64,000 bases of DNA from Campylobacteraceae bacterium (GTDB lineage Bacteria; Campylobacterota; Campylobacteria; Campylobacterales; Arcobacteraceae). A model generated the notes under the pieces. It was given only the letters and a program-made list of their open reading frames with translations, did not search any database and had not been told where the DNA came from. The stretch is from positions 62,001 to 126,000 of the forward strand of contig JABSOM010000008.1 of the NCBI GenBank assembly GCA_013215945.1. Reading direction: 5' to 3'. Positions 37,558 through 46,144 of this stretch are shown piece by piece (position 1 is the first letter of the stretch; each line of letters opens with the position of its first letter). Made by a program: the position numbers and the translations under genes.

Positions 37558-37884
37558 TTTATTTCCTCTAAAATATATAGTGAGATTATAAGTAATAAAG
37601 ATGAACTAAAAATGACTTTTTTACTTGAATTTAGCTAAAAAAGTAATATTAATTTAATAATTTATATCCATAGAAGATTCCGATTTTCAAGATGCCAAGG
37701 GAGATAAATCAAATAATACTTATTAATTTTATTATATAATAATTTATATAAGTAATGCAATTTATTTATAACATTTATAAACTCTTAATTCAAAAGTATA
37801 TAAATATAAAAATATTCAAAAATATAACAATTTTATTTTAACATTTTTTTTGGTATAAATATTAAGTCTTAAAAAAGGTTTATA
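37558..37884. other. 327-base divergent promoter region between TAXI-TRAP operon and kinase gene
   Basis: No coding sequence. The stretch is almost pure A/T, with one GC-richer island at about 37679-37702 (GATTCCGATTTTCAAGATGCC) that is a plausible operator. Multiple TATAAT-like hexamers occur on both strands, so single promoters cannot be assigned. Ribosome sites at both ends are clear (AGAGGAAAT on the minus side, AAAAAAGG on the plus side). Confidence 0.5.
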
Positions 37885-40080
37885 ATGAAATTTTTCTTTG
37901 TATGTCTTTTGTGTCTTTTAACAAACCTAGCTGCAAAAACACAAAATATATTAATCTTAAGCTCCTATCATAAGGGCTTTGAAGTCTCAGATACTATGAT
38001 CAAGAATATAGAAGAAGTATTGTATTTTTCTATAGATGTTAAAATAAATGTTTTGTATATGGATTCAAAAGAGATTCATTCAAGAGATTATATCCAAGAG
38101 CTTAGCAATCTTTATTCTTTACAATTAAAAAACAGATCTTTTGATTTAATTATAACCATTGATAAATTCGCTTATTTATTTGCTTTAAAAAATTATCATA
38201 TTTTATTTAACAATGAGCCTATTTTATTTACAGGAATAGAAAATTATTCAAAAGAACTCATTGAAATTTATAATATGCAAGATAAAATCCATGGACTTGT
38301 AAAAAAACTACACATTAAAGACAATATAGAACTCATGCTAAAAAGCATGCCTGCTTTAAAAAAGATATATATTATTAATGACAGAAGTATTAATGCAGAA
38401 GTAACAAGTCCTTTTATTATACGAGCAAAAAGAGATTTTATACATCGCATAAAAATCGATTATTTACGCGATGATACCTTGGCAGAATTAAAAGAGAATT
38501 TTTCTAAAAAAAGAAAAAATGAAGCCATACTCTTTGTGCGTTTTACCAATGACATTAATGGACGTTTTTATACGAGCAAAGAAGTAAAAGCAGCTATTAA
38601 GAACTTCAAATTACCTGTTTTTGTTACAGATTCTTTGTTCTTAAACGAAGGTGTAATAGGAGGTAAAACAGTTTCTTATATGGATTTAGGAAAAAGAACT
38701 GCGAATAAAACACTTATTATTTTAAACAATGCAAGTGCAAAACCAATGATAAATGAATACAAAGATTTTTTCCATTATTTTGATGCGAATGAAGTTGAAA
38801 AATATGCTTTGAAACTTCCTTCAAATTTGAAAAACCTAAAAATAATTAATGTACCTCAGAACTTTTTTGAAAAACATCGTTCCTTGATTAACTGGGTTTT
38901 TCTTTTTACTCCTTTTTTACTTATGATTATTTTTGCTTTATTAAATGCCTTAAAAGAGAAACAAATAGCTGCACGAAAATTAAAACAACGCGTTGAATTT
39001 GATAAACTATTATTAAATGCCATTGAATCTCCAATATTTTGGCAAGATGAAAATGGAATAATATTAGATGCAAACGCTCGTTTTTGTGAACTGGTAGATA
39101 TTACCTATTTTAATTTAAAGGGTGCACGATTAGATGGTTTTATCAGTCATTATCCAAGAGCCTATGAAATTTCAAGCTTTTTAAATAAAAATAAACTTTT
39201 AATATCTAAGGGTGAAAAAATATATGCAAAAGACCTGATATCAAAGAAAAATATTTATTTAATTTCTCAAACTTCTTATCAAAGTGTTGATAATGGAAGT
39301 GGAACGGTAACTATTTTTACAGATGTAACAAAAGAAAAAGAAAGAGAAGAAGAGAAAATAAAACATGTACAATATATGATTCAGCAATCCAAGCTTGCTG
39401 AAATTGGGGAAGTTTTTTCTTCTATTGCTCACCAATGGAAGTCTCCTTTAGTTGAGATTACTGCTTTAGCTCAAGATATGTTTTACAGTGGAAATCATGG
39501 AGATAAAGAAGAAGATTCTTATCATATTAATAATATTATGATTCAAGCAAAATATATGACAGATACTATTAATGATTTTCAAGATTTTATTATTCCTTCA
39601 AAAGAAAAAACAAGTTTTAATGTTTTTACTACGATTGAGTCAATGTTGAATATTGTTAAACATAATATGAAGTATAATTATATTGATATCAAACTAGATG
39701 TTAATCCTTCATCTAATTTATTTGTATATGGATATGAGAATGAGTTTATGCAAGCAATTTTAAATATTGTAAATAACGCCAAAGAAGCTTTATTATATAA
39801 TGAAAAAAAGAACAGAGAGTTAAAGATTGTTTTTAAAAACCAAAACGGTCAAATTTTAATCTATATCAGTGACAATGGCCCTGGAATTGCAAGTGAAGAT
39901 CATAAAAATATTTTTCGACAATATTTTTCAACCAAAGAAAAAGGAAATGGAATTGGTTTGTATATGACACGACTGATTATAGAAGATAAACTCTTAGGCG
40001 AAATAAGCTGCCTTCCTTGTGAAATAGGAAGTAAATTTTTAATTAAACTAAAGGCGTATAATGAAACTATTAGTGCTTGA
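37885..40080 (+). CDS. hybrid-sensor histidine kinase with ABC-substrate-binding-like periplasmic domain
   Basis: 731 residues. Signal/TM segment at 1-18, periplasmic domain of the ABC_sub_bind type at about 20-325 (NILILSSYHKGFEVSD, IITIDKFAYLFAL, PVFVTDSLFLNEGVIGG), TM at about 332-352, a PAS domain at about 370-475, then HisKA with the phospho-acceptor in SSIAHQWKSPLVE (about residue 515) and HATPase with NIVNNAKEALL, SDNGPGIA and GNGIGLYMT. It would sense a periplasmic solute. Divergent from a TAXI-TRAP operon, whose substrate it may detect. Overlaps the response regulator by 20 bases. Confidence 0.9.
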   Translation: MKFFFVCLLCLLTNLAAKTQNILILSSYHKGFEVSDTMIKNIEEVLYFSIDVKINVLYMDSKEIHSRDYIQELSNLYSLQLKNRSFDLIITIDKFAYLFALKNYHILFNNEPILFTGIENYSKELIEIYNMQDKIHGLVKKLHIKDNIELMLKSMPALKKIYIINDRSINAEVTSPFIIRAKRDFIHRIKIDYLRDDTLAELKENFSKKRKNEAILFVRFTNDINGRFYTSKEVKAAIKNFKLPVFVTDSLFLNEGVIGGKTVSYMDLGKRTANKTLIILNNASAKPMINEYKDFFHYFDANEVEKYALKLPSNLKNLKIINVPQNFFEKHRSLINWVFLFTPFLLMIIFALLNALKEKQIAARKLKQRVEFDKLLLNAIESPIFWQDENGIILDANARFCELVDITYFNLKGARLDGFISHYPRAYEISSFLNKNKLLISKGEKIYAKDLISKKNIYLISQTSYQSVDNGSGTVTIFTDVTKEKEREEEKIKHVQYMIQQSKLAEIGEVFSSIAHQWKSPLVEITALAQDMFYSGNHGDKEEDSYHINNIMIQAKYMTDTINDFQDFIIPSKEKTSFNVFTTIESMLNIVKHNMKYNYIDIKLDVNPSSNLFVYGYENEFMQAILNIVNNAKEALLYNEKKNRELKIVFKNQNGQILIYISDNGPGIASEDHKNIFRQYFSTKEKGNGIGLYMTRLIIEDKLLGEISCLPCEIGSKFLIKLKAYNETISA

Positions 40081-40717
40081 AGATAATGTGACATTATCCA
40101 ATGTAATGAAAAAAGGTCTTGAAAAAGAAGGTTATCAAGTAGATTGTTTTGATGATGGAGAAAGTGCATTGGATGCTATTAATAATGGTTATTCTTGTTT
40201 TATTCTAGATATTAATGTACCTTCTTTAGATGGAATTTCTTTGCTTAAACATATTCGTTCTTATAATAAAGATACAACAGTACTCATTATAAGCTCAAAT
40301 CATGAACTAGACAAAATCAAAAGTTCTTATGAGTTTGGCTGTAATGATTATATTAAAAAACCTTTTTTTATATATGAATTGGTGCAAAAAGTGAAACACT
40401 TATGTGTAGTACCTAGCAAATTTATTCAGTTCTCACCCCAATGTAAATATTCTTTTGTTGAGCATATTTTGTATGAAAACGATGAAAAAATAATTCTAAC
40501 AAAAAAAGAGATTCTATTTTTAGAATTGTATATTGTAAATTTGAATAAAGTTGTATCTTATGAAGAACTTGAAACGTACGTTTGGGAAGGAGAGATAACC
40601 AATCTTGATAATATTAGAGCACTGGTAAAAAGATTAAGAAAAAAGCTGCCAGAAGGTTCTATTAAGATAGTTACAGGACTTGGATATACCTTAGGAAACA
40701 CTGTTAAACTAAGCTAA
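40061..40717 (+). CDS. OmpR-type response regulator (partner of the preceding kinase)
   Basis: 218 residues. Receiver domain with E7/D8, phospho-acceptor D50 in FILDINVPS and K100 in DYIKKPFF; the C-terminal winged helix (about 125-215) has LTKKEILFLELYIV and ALVKRLRKKLPEG. The 20-base overlap with the kinase gene means coupled translation. Likely target: the divergent TAXI-TRAP operon. A 12-bp palindrome (AAACGTACGTTT at 40572-40583) falls inside the coding part. Ends convergently with the DMT gene, overlapping by 14 bases. Confidence 0.92.
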   Translation: MKLLVLEDNVTLSNVMKKGLEKEGYQVDCFDDGESALDAINNGYSCFILDINVPSLDGISLLKHIRSYNKDTTVLIISSNHELDKIKSSYEFGCNDYIKKPFFIYELVQKVKHLCVVPSKFIQFSPQCKYSFVEHILYENDEKIILTKKEILFLELYIVNLNKVVSYEELETYVWEGEITNLDNIRALVKRLRKKLPEGSIKIVTGLGYTLGNTVKLS

Positions 40718-41516
40718 TAGCAATTCCTAACAAAATAACAGCTGAGGATAAGAGCAGTTTAAGACTTAAACTCTCTCCTAAAAACAAGATAGAAATAAAA
40801 ATTGCAATAATGGGAACAGCCAGTTGAATGATGCTGGCTGTTGTAATCTTAATGCGCTGTAAAATAAAATACCATAAAACATACGCAAGCGCAGAGGTTA
40901 ATGTTCCTGAAAGTAAAGCCAAAACAATACCTGTTTGGCTTATATGTATCTCACTTTGAAAAAATATATAAAATATAAGAAGAAAAATACTGGCCAAAGT
41001 GAAATTTTGAGTAGTACTTTTTAGAATATTTGTTTTTGTTTTTCCTAAAACACTGTAGATTGCCCAGGATATACCAGCTATTATGATTAAAAAAACATGA
41101 AAATATGATAATTCGAAGGCTTGGTTTGGATAGAGTAAATACATTAATCCAGATAAAGCCAGTAAAATTCCAAGACCTTGTTTTATATTAATTCGTTCTT
41201 TTTTTCTAAGTGCTAAAAAAATCATGCTCAACTGTACGGAAGAAAATAATATTAAGGTACCCAAACCAGCATCCAGACCTATATAAGCATAGGAAAAACA
41301 AATGGCATAAGAAAACAAAACAAAAGAAGACAAAAAATTCTCTTTAAAAGAAAAGCTTAATTTTTTTTCTTTATATACAAGATAGAGATTTAAAACTAAA
41401 GCTCCTGAAAGAAGGCGTATTAAAGTAAAAGAGTAGGGATCTATGCTGTTTTGCAATAAAGCCCATTTTACTAATAAAGAGTTTGAGGCTAAAAAAAACA
41501 AAGAAAGAATAATCAA
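40704..41516 (-). CDS. EamA/DMT-superfamily transporter
   Basis: 270 residues with about ten membrane helices in two EamA repeats (about 5-125 and 135-268). FTLIRLLSGALVLNLY in the first half and TSALAYVLWYFILQRI in the second are typical. The only start in frame near the expected position is TTG at 41516, without a clear ribosome site, so the true N-terminus may differ by a few residues. Substrate unknown, often amino acids or drugs. Lone gene. Confidence 0.82.
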   Translation of the reverse strand: MIILSLFFLASNSLLVKWALLQNSIDPYSFTLIRLLSGALVLNLYLVYKEKKLSFSFKENFLSSFVLFSYAICFSYAYIGLDAGLGTLILFSSVQLSMIFLALRKKERINIKQGLGILLALSGLMYLLYPNQAFELSYFHVFLIIIAGISWAIYSVLGKTKTNILKSTTQNFTLASIFLLIFYIFFQSEIHISQTGIVLALLSGTLTSALAYVLWYFILQRIKITTASIIQLAVPIIAIFISILFLGESLSLKLLLSSAVILLGIAISLV

Positions 41517-41656
41517 AAAAAGTAATTTATTATTGATAAAGGTGCCTTAAATTTTTTTGATTTATTATAGTATAAACTCCCTCAATATTTAAAATTTATC
41601 AGCTATAAGTATAGTTTTGATAAAATTGCTTAATAATAGAATAAAAAGGCAGATAT

Positions 41657-42034
41657 ATGAAATATGGCGAAGAAGAAATAGTTAACTTTGATATTAACAA
41701 AGATGAGAACTATTGGCCAAACAATAACGACAAGAATTATACTATAAAAATTGAATTGCCAGAATTTATGTGTAAATGCCCACGAAGCGGTTACCCAGAT
41801 TTTGCAACTATTTATATTGAGTATACACCTGATAAATTAGTAGTTGAATTAAAAGCTATTAAAATATATATTAACTCTTTCATGATCAGAGAAGTTTCTC
41901 ATGAAAACTCTGCAAATGAGATCTTCGATACTTTATACTCTAAGTTAAAACCAAGATGGTTAAAAGTTATTGCAGATTTTAAACCAAGAGGAAATGTACA
42001 CACTGTAATTGAAATAGATTCAGCAAAAATGTAA
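41657..42034 (+). CDS. queF: NADPH-dependent 7-cyano-7-deazaguanine reductase
   Basis: 125 residues, the single-domain QueF type. It reduces preQ0 to preQ1, the last free-base step of queuosine synthesis. The active site is in CPRSGYPDFA (C41 forming the thioimide, D48 the proton donor), and the NADPH-binding E-L-K-A-I-K at about 75-80 is present in VVELKAIKIY. Ribosome site AAAAGG upstream. The next gene, an HTH protein, starts 8 bases after its stop. No queuosine riboswitch was seen. Confidence 0.95.
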   Translation: MKYGEEEIVNFDINKDENYWPNNNDKNYTIKIELPEFMCKCPRSGYPDFATIYIEYTPDKLVVELKAIKIYINSFMIREVSHENSANEIFDTLYSKLKPRWLKVIADFKPRGNVHTVIEIDSAKM

Positions 42035-42042
42035 GGCCTACT

Positions 42043-42618
42043 TTGGAGAGATTAGTTACAACAGCACAAGCAGCAGAACTTCTTAATATCTCTCTTCAAG
42101 GGGTACACTATCGTATAAAAAGTAAAAAACTAAAATCTATTAAACAAGGGAATAAAACCTTTGTTTATATAGAAGATATTCCTTCTTTACCCCTAAAAGA
42201 AATAAAAGAAAGCATTCAAGAGAATAAAGAACTTCCTTTAATTCTAGAAATAAAAGATGAACAAATTCTTTTATTAAAAAAGTCTTTAAAATGGATGAAA
42301 AAACAATATATAAGTGAAATATCACGCTTAGAAAAAAATCAAGACAAAATTATTAATGTATTTAATAGAGAAATTGAGCTTTTACAAAGTGCTTTTAATG
42401 AAATGCGTTTGGTTTATAAAAAACCTCTCTTAGAACAAAAAGACAAATATATCTCAGTTTTGGATTTTTCTTCTTATTTAAAACAAAATGGTAAAAATTC
42501 GCAAGAAATAAAAACTATTGTGCTAGATGCCTTAAAAAGAAAAGACAGACGTTTTATGTTTAATAAAAAAAGTAAAAAAGTGTTGATTTTAAATGAAGAT
42601 TATTCGGATTTGTTATAA
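42043..42618 (+). CDS. helix-turn-helix (MerR/excisionase-like) protein with coiled coil
   Basis: 191 residues. Start codon TTG at 42043 with TAAGG six bases upstream, overlapping the queF stop region. Residues 1-45 form a MerR-like winged helix (LVTTAQAAELLNISLQGVHY then KSIKQGNKTFVYIED). A long helical, lysine/glutamate-rich section (about 65-130) suggests a coiled coil. The C-terminal 50 residues are basic. It could be a DNA-binding structural or regulatory protein. No function is recognised. Operon with queF by spacing, but its link to queuosine is not evident. Confidence 0.7.
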   Translation: MERLVTTAQAAELLNISLQGVHYRIKSKKLKSIKQGNKTFVYIEDIPSLPLKEIKESIQENKELPLILEIKDEQILLLKKSLKWMKKQYISEISRLEKNQDKIINVFNREIELLQSAFNEMRLVYKKPLLEQKDKYISVLDFSSYLKQNGKNSQEIKTIVLDALKRKDRRFMFNKKSKKVLILNEDYSDLL

Positions 42619-42635
42619 ATAGCTAAAAATTAGAC

Positions 42636-42663
42636 AAAAAAAAAGAGTACTTAAAGTACTCTT
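42636..42663 (-). terminator. intrinsic terminator of the minus-strand RNA
   Basis: A 10-bp perfect stem (AAGAGTACTT and AAGTACTCTT, one central base) followed on the minus strand by an uninterrupted run of T. Its 5' arm shares GAAGAG with the closing helix of the RNA, so helix and terminator compete. Confidence 0.85.
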
Positions 42664-42800
42664 CTCCAGATACCTAAACACACCAATGAAAAAGGTGCCT
42701 TGCTATGTTCCCATTCTGGGGCATTGTCTTAGACAATGATTGCAAAGGTCTAAAGAAGAGCATAAAAAATACCGTAATATTCTTTGTGCTTTTCTTTTGG
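42636..42800 (-). ncRNA. structured non-coding RNA of about 165 nt, possibly SRP-type but not assigned
   Basis: On the minus strand an extended -10 (TGCTAATAT, 42807-42815) suggests a start near 42800. The RNA then contains a closing helix of about 14 pairs between 42747-42760 and 42659-42674. This encloses about 72 nt with the hairpins CATTGTC-TAA-GACAATG, CCC-AGAAT-GGG and CACC...GGTG. It ends in the terminator AAGAGTACTT/AAGTACTCTT plus nine Ts. The 102-nt core is the size of a small SRP RNA with CCC-AGAAT-GGG at the centre, but the GGAA loop and AGCAG of SRP RNA are absent. Confidence 0.65.
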
Positions 42801-42881
42801 ACTGCAATATTAGCAAAAAAAAACTTAAATTAAAGATAAATATATATAATATGAAAAAAATTTCTTAAATAAAGAGTTTAG

Positions 42882-43781
42882 ATGAAAAAAGATTTTTCTA
42901 TGGTGGCTTATGCTGCACTAATTTTTGCGATGTTTATTTGGGCCAGTTCTTTTATAGCACTTAAGTCTGCAATGGTTGATATTGGGCCTTTTACTGTAAT
43001 ATTTTTACGCATGTTTTTTGCTTCTGTGTGTTTTGTATATTTCATTAAATCTTTTTTTTCTTATACGTTTACTAAAAAAGATATTTATTATATTCTTGCT
43101 TTGGGTTTTTTTGAACCTTGTTTGTATTTTATCTTTGAAGCACAAGCTTTACTTTATACTTCTGCTTCCCAAGCGGGAATGATTACTTCTTTAATGCCTT
43201 TAATAACGGCTCTTTTAGCAGGTGCTATTTTAAAAGAGATAATTACTCAAAAACTAATTTTTGGTTCTATGTTGGCTATGGTAGGCGTTATTTGGTTAAG
43301 TGTTAATGCAACCAGCACCCAAACTGCTCCTAATCCTATGCTTGGAAATTTTCTAGAATTCTGTGCTATGGTTTGTGGGGCTGGTTATACTATTGTTGGA
43401 AAACATTTGATGAAAAAGTTTTCTGCTTTATTTATAACTGCCATTCAATCTTTTATGGGACTTATTTTCTTTTTTCCTCTTTTTCTTTATGAAATGAATA
43501 CTATGGAAATGACATTTTCTCTTGAAGCTTTAGCGTGGATTGCTTATTTAGGTGTGGTTGTGACTCTTGCTGGTTATGGTTTGTATAATTATGCTTTAAG
43601 TAAAATTGATGCCTCAAAAGCAGCAGCTTTTATTAATCTGATTCCTTTATTTACTCTACTTTTAGCATTTTTAATTTTGGGAGAAAATTTGAGTTCTACT
43701 CAATTAGTGGCTTGTTCTATTATTTTACTTGGAGTTTTCATTACACAAATGAAATACAGAAAAAGGAAAAGTAGAAGTTAA
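42882..43781 (+). CDS. EamA/DMT-superfamily transporter
   Basis: 299 residues, ten membrane helices in two EamA halves (about 5-140 and 155-290). Typical stretches are IWASSFIALKSAMVDIGPF, VIFLRMFFASVCFVY and INLIPLFTLLLAFLILGE. The basic tail RKRKS is cytoplasmic. Its stop overlaps the start of the next gene in TAATG, so the two are co-translated. A second DMT gene lies at 40704. Substrate unknown. Confidence 0.87.
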   Translation: MKKDFSMVAYAALIFAMFIWASSFIALKSAMVDIGPFTVIFLRMFFASVCFVYFIKSFFSYTFTKKDIYYILALGFFEPCLYFIFEAQALLYTSASQAGMITSLMPLITALLAGAILKEIITQKLIFGSMLAMVGVIWLSVNATSTQTAPNPMLGNFLEFCAMVCGAGYTIVGKHLMKKFSALFITAIQSFMGLIFFFPLFLYEMNTMEMTFSLEALAWIAYLGVVVTLAGYGLYNYALSKIDASKAAAFINLIPLFTLLLAFLILGENLSSTQLVACSIILLGVFITQMKYRKRKSRS

Positions 43782-44191
43782 TGATTTACTTTACTTTGGC
43801 TTTTGTTGCATTTTTATCAGCAACACTTCTACCTATGGGCAGTGAAGCTTTATTACTTTATGATGTAAAAGAAGGTCATAATGTTTATCTCCTAATTTTA
43901 GTAGCTTCTTTTGGAAATATTTTGGGCTCTTGTTTGAATTATTATTTGGGTTTAAAAGGCGAGGTTTATTTAGAAGAAAAAAAATATTTAAAAAAAGAAA
44001 GTATTCTTAAGTACAAAAAGTTTTTTGATAAATATGGGGCTTACTCACTTCTCTTGGCTTGGCTTCCTATAATTGGAGATCCTTTGACTTTTGTAGCTGG
44101 AGTATTAAAATACGATTTTAAAGTCTTTTTAGCTGCTGTAAGTCTTGCAAAAGCCTTGCGTTATATTCTCTTGGTTTATTTGGTATTTTAA
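43781..44191 (+). CDS. YqaA/DedA-like (VTT domain) membrane protein
   Basis: 136 residues with about four membrane helices. LPMGSEALLLYDVKEGHN and VASFGNILGSCLNYYLGLKG, then GAYSLLLAWLPIIGDPLTFVAG, are the conserved patches of small DedA-family proteins, in which F/Y-G-x-x-x-G and R/P-I-x-G-D regions matter for lipid scrambling or flippase function. Coupled to the DMT gene by a 1-base overlap. Its stop overlaps the convergent modC stop by 4 bases. Confidence 0.82.
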   Translation: MIYFTLAFVAFLSATLLPMGSEALLLYDVKEGHNVYLLILVASFGNILGSCLNYYLGLKGEVYLEEKKYLKKESILKYKKFFDKYGAYSLLLAWLPIIGDPLTFVAGVLKYDFKVFLAAVSLAKALRYILLVYLVF

Positions 44192-45036
44192 GACAAAATA
44201 GGGGAAAAGGCTTTAGTACCAACTCTTATTTTTTGACCAATACTTAAAACGTCTTTTTGTTTTTTACTAATGACTATTTCTACTAATTGTTGCGCAATAC
44301 ATAAGGTCGCTATATAAATCACATCTACTTGTTTTATATCTAAAATTTCTGCTTCAAAAGAAAATTTTTGTGAACCTTGATGTTTTAATAAAACCTCTAG
44401 CGCTTTACCCTCTTTTATGATTTTCCCATTTTCTAAGATAATTACTTTTGAGGCTAATTTATATATTTCACTTACGTCATGACTTACCATAATAGTAGTA
44501 GTATCAAACTCTTTGTGAAGAAGTAGAATCTCATTTTGCAAGTTTTGTCTCATTACATTATCAAGTGCAGATAAGGGTTCATCTAAGAGTAGAAGTTTTG
44601 GTTTTTTCATTAGGGCTCTGCAAATGGCCACTCTTTGTTTCTGACCTCCACTTAAAGTAGAGGGGTGTCTTTTTCTAAGTTCATACATTTGTGTTAATGA
44701 TAAAAGTTTTTTAGCCAAAGGTATATCTTTTTTTACATAAAGTAAATTTTCTTCTACGCTCATATTGTCAAACAAAGCATAATCTTGAAAAACAAAAGAT
44801 ATCTCTCTTTTTTGTATTTTTAAAAACTGTTTCTTATCTAACCAGAACGTATCATCTACTTTTATTGTACCTTGTGCTTCTTCCAGCCCTGCAATTATAC
44901 GTAAGAGCGTTGTTTTCCCTGCTCCACTTTTTCCACTTATACATAAAAAATCACCTTGTTTAAGTGTGAAATTTACATCTAAAGACATTTCTCCCAGATT
45001 TCCATGAAGGCTTTTTTTTATATCAATATGTATCAT
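44188..45036 (-). CDS. modC: molybdate-type ABC transporter ATP-binding protein
   Basis: 282 residues. Walker A GKSGAGKTTLL near 36, signature LSGGQKQRVAICRAL near 128, Walker B LLLLDEPLSALD near 150, switch histidine in MVSHDV, then a C-terminal TOBE-like extension (about 215-280). It is shorter than the E. coli protein (352). Last gene of the modA / di-Mop / modB / modC set, overlapping modB by 4 bases. Drives uptake of molybdate, or tungstate. Confidence 0.88.
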   Translation of the reverse strand: MIHIDIKKSLHGNLGEMSLDVNFTLKQGDFLCISGKSGAGKTTLLRIIAGLEEAQGTIKVDDTFWLDKKQFLKIQKREISFVFQDYALFDNMSVEENLLYVKKDIPLAKKLLSLTQMYELRKRHPSTLSGGQKQRVAICRALMKKPKLLLLDEPLSALDNVMRQNLQNEILLLHKEFDTTTIMVSHDVSEIYKLASKVIILENGKIIKEGKALEVLLKHQGSQKFSFEAEILDIKQVDVIYIATLCIAQQLVEIVISKKQKDVLSIGQKIRVGTKAFSPILS

Positions 45037-45740
45037 TTAAATTCACCAAATCTTATTTTACTTTTTGCATTAAAAATATATACTCCTAAAAGCACAATGA
45101 AACTTAAGGCTAACATGATAAAAGAATAAATATGTGCACTTTGATAATCCAATACTTCTACAAATTCATAAATAGCCAAAGAAGCAACTTTTGTTTCTCC
45201 TTCTATTGAACCGCCAATCATTAGAACAACTCCAAACTCTCCTACTGTGTGCGCAAAAGTAATAACAAAAGCGCTTAATACAGCAGGTTTCATATTAGGC
45301 AATGCCACTCTTATGATAGTTTCTACGGTAGATTTACCTGCTAAATACGAAGCATCAAGCATGTTTTGATTGAGTTTTTCAAAAGCTGCTTGTAGGGGTT
45401 GCACCATAAAAGGTAAAGAATAAAAACAAGAAGCAATGACGAGTGAGCTAAAATTAAATACCAAAGAAATACCAAAAACATCGTTAAAAAAGCCCCCAAT
45501 AGCTGATGTAGGGGAGAGAGAAATTAATATATAAAAACCAATGACGGAAGGAGGAAGTACAATAGGTAAAGCACTTATAGCTTCTAAATAAGGTTTAATT
45601 TTTGATTTGGTTTGGGAAAGATACCAAGCAAGAGGCAAACATAAAGAAAACAAAATAATACTTGTAAGTGCAGCTAATTTAAAAGATAAAATAAAGGGTT
45701 GGTAATTTAACTCACTTATTAAAAAAAACAATTCTTTCAT
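45033..45740 (-). CDS. modB: molybdate-type ABC transporter permease
   Basis: 235 residues with five to six membrane helices. AISALPIVLPPSVIGFYI near 52 and the EAA-loop LNQNMLDASYLAGKSTVETIIRVALPNMK near 125-155 mark it as a binding-protein-dependent permease of the ModB kind; the GEFGVVLMIGGSIEGET stretch supports this. 4-base overlaps with genes on both sides indicate a tightly coupled operon. Confidence 0.9.
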   Translation of the reverse strand: MKELFFLISELNYQPFILSFKLAALTSIILFSLCLPLAWYLSQTKSKIKPYLEAISALPIVLPPSVIGFYILISLSPTSAIGGFFNDVFGISLVFNFSSLVIASCFYSLPFMVQPLQAAFEKLNQNMLDASYLAGKSTVETIIRVALPNMKPAVLSAFVITFAHTVGEFGVVLMIGGSIEGETKVASLAIYEFVEVLDYQSAHIYSFIMLALSFIVLLGVYIFNAKSKIRFGEFK

Positions 45741-46144
45741 AAAATTTCTTTGATGCTTATATCACTTGCATTTATATACATAAATACATCATCCTTGATT
45801 TTTAGTTTTAGATCATTCATTTTTTTAGTACTAATCAAACTTTGAAGCTCTTGCTCTTTAAACCTCAGACTTATATAAGATAAAAGTTTGCCTTCTTCAA
45901 TATGTGATATTTTTGCTTTAATTTTATTTTCACAAGAAATTTGTATATTGTCTTCTTTAGAAATATTTATATGGGTGGGATTAATACTCAATAAAACGTT
46001 TGAGTTCACTTTTATATTTTCTAAGTCCAAAGAAATCATAGAAAATATTTCTTCTTTTTGTTGAAAATGCACAATATTTAAGTTCTGCATATTTTGAATC
46101 TCTGTGACTTTTGCTTTTAATGTATTACATGAATAATCAATCAT
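45737..46144 (-). CDS. TOBE / di-Mop molybdate-binding protein
   Basis: 135 residues formed of two similar halves of about 67 residues, each a small beta-barrel of the Mop/TOBE kind (LKAKVTEIQNMQNLNIVHF and IKAKISHIEEGKLLSYISL are the matching strands, and NVLLSINPTHINISKE and DVFMYINASDISIKEI the closing strands). Such proteins bind molybdate or tungstate in the cytoplasm as a buffer or sensor. Here it sits between modA and modB with overlaps, where other genomes carry a ModE-type regulator; it has no DNA-binding domain. Confidence 0.78.
   Translation of the reverse strand: MIDYSCNTLKAKVTEIQNMQNLNIVHFQQKEEIFSMISLDLENIKVNSNVLLSINPTHINISKEDNIQISCENKIKAKISHIEEGKLLSYISLRFKEQELQSLISTKKMNDLKLKIKDDVFMYINASDISIKEIL

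Larger units (their letters stand above)
42619..42881. other. 263-base gap carrying a minus-strand structured RNA
   Basis: Between the HTH gene and the next DMT gene no protein is encoded. The region holds dense secondary structure and a strong minus-strand terminator, annotated separately. The last 45 bases hold a plus-strand promoter candidate for the DMT gene. Confidence 0.6.

Noticed and set aside
42659-42760. Firm call of 4.5S SRP RNA
   Set aside because: Size and central hairpin fit, but the GGAA loop and AGCAG of the Ffh site were not found, so it is left unassigned.
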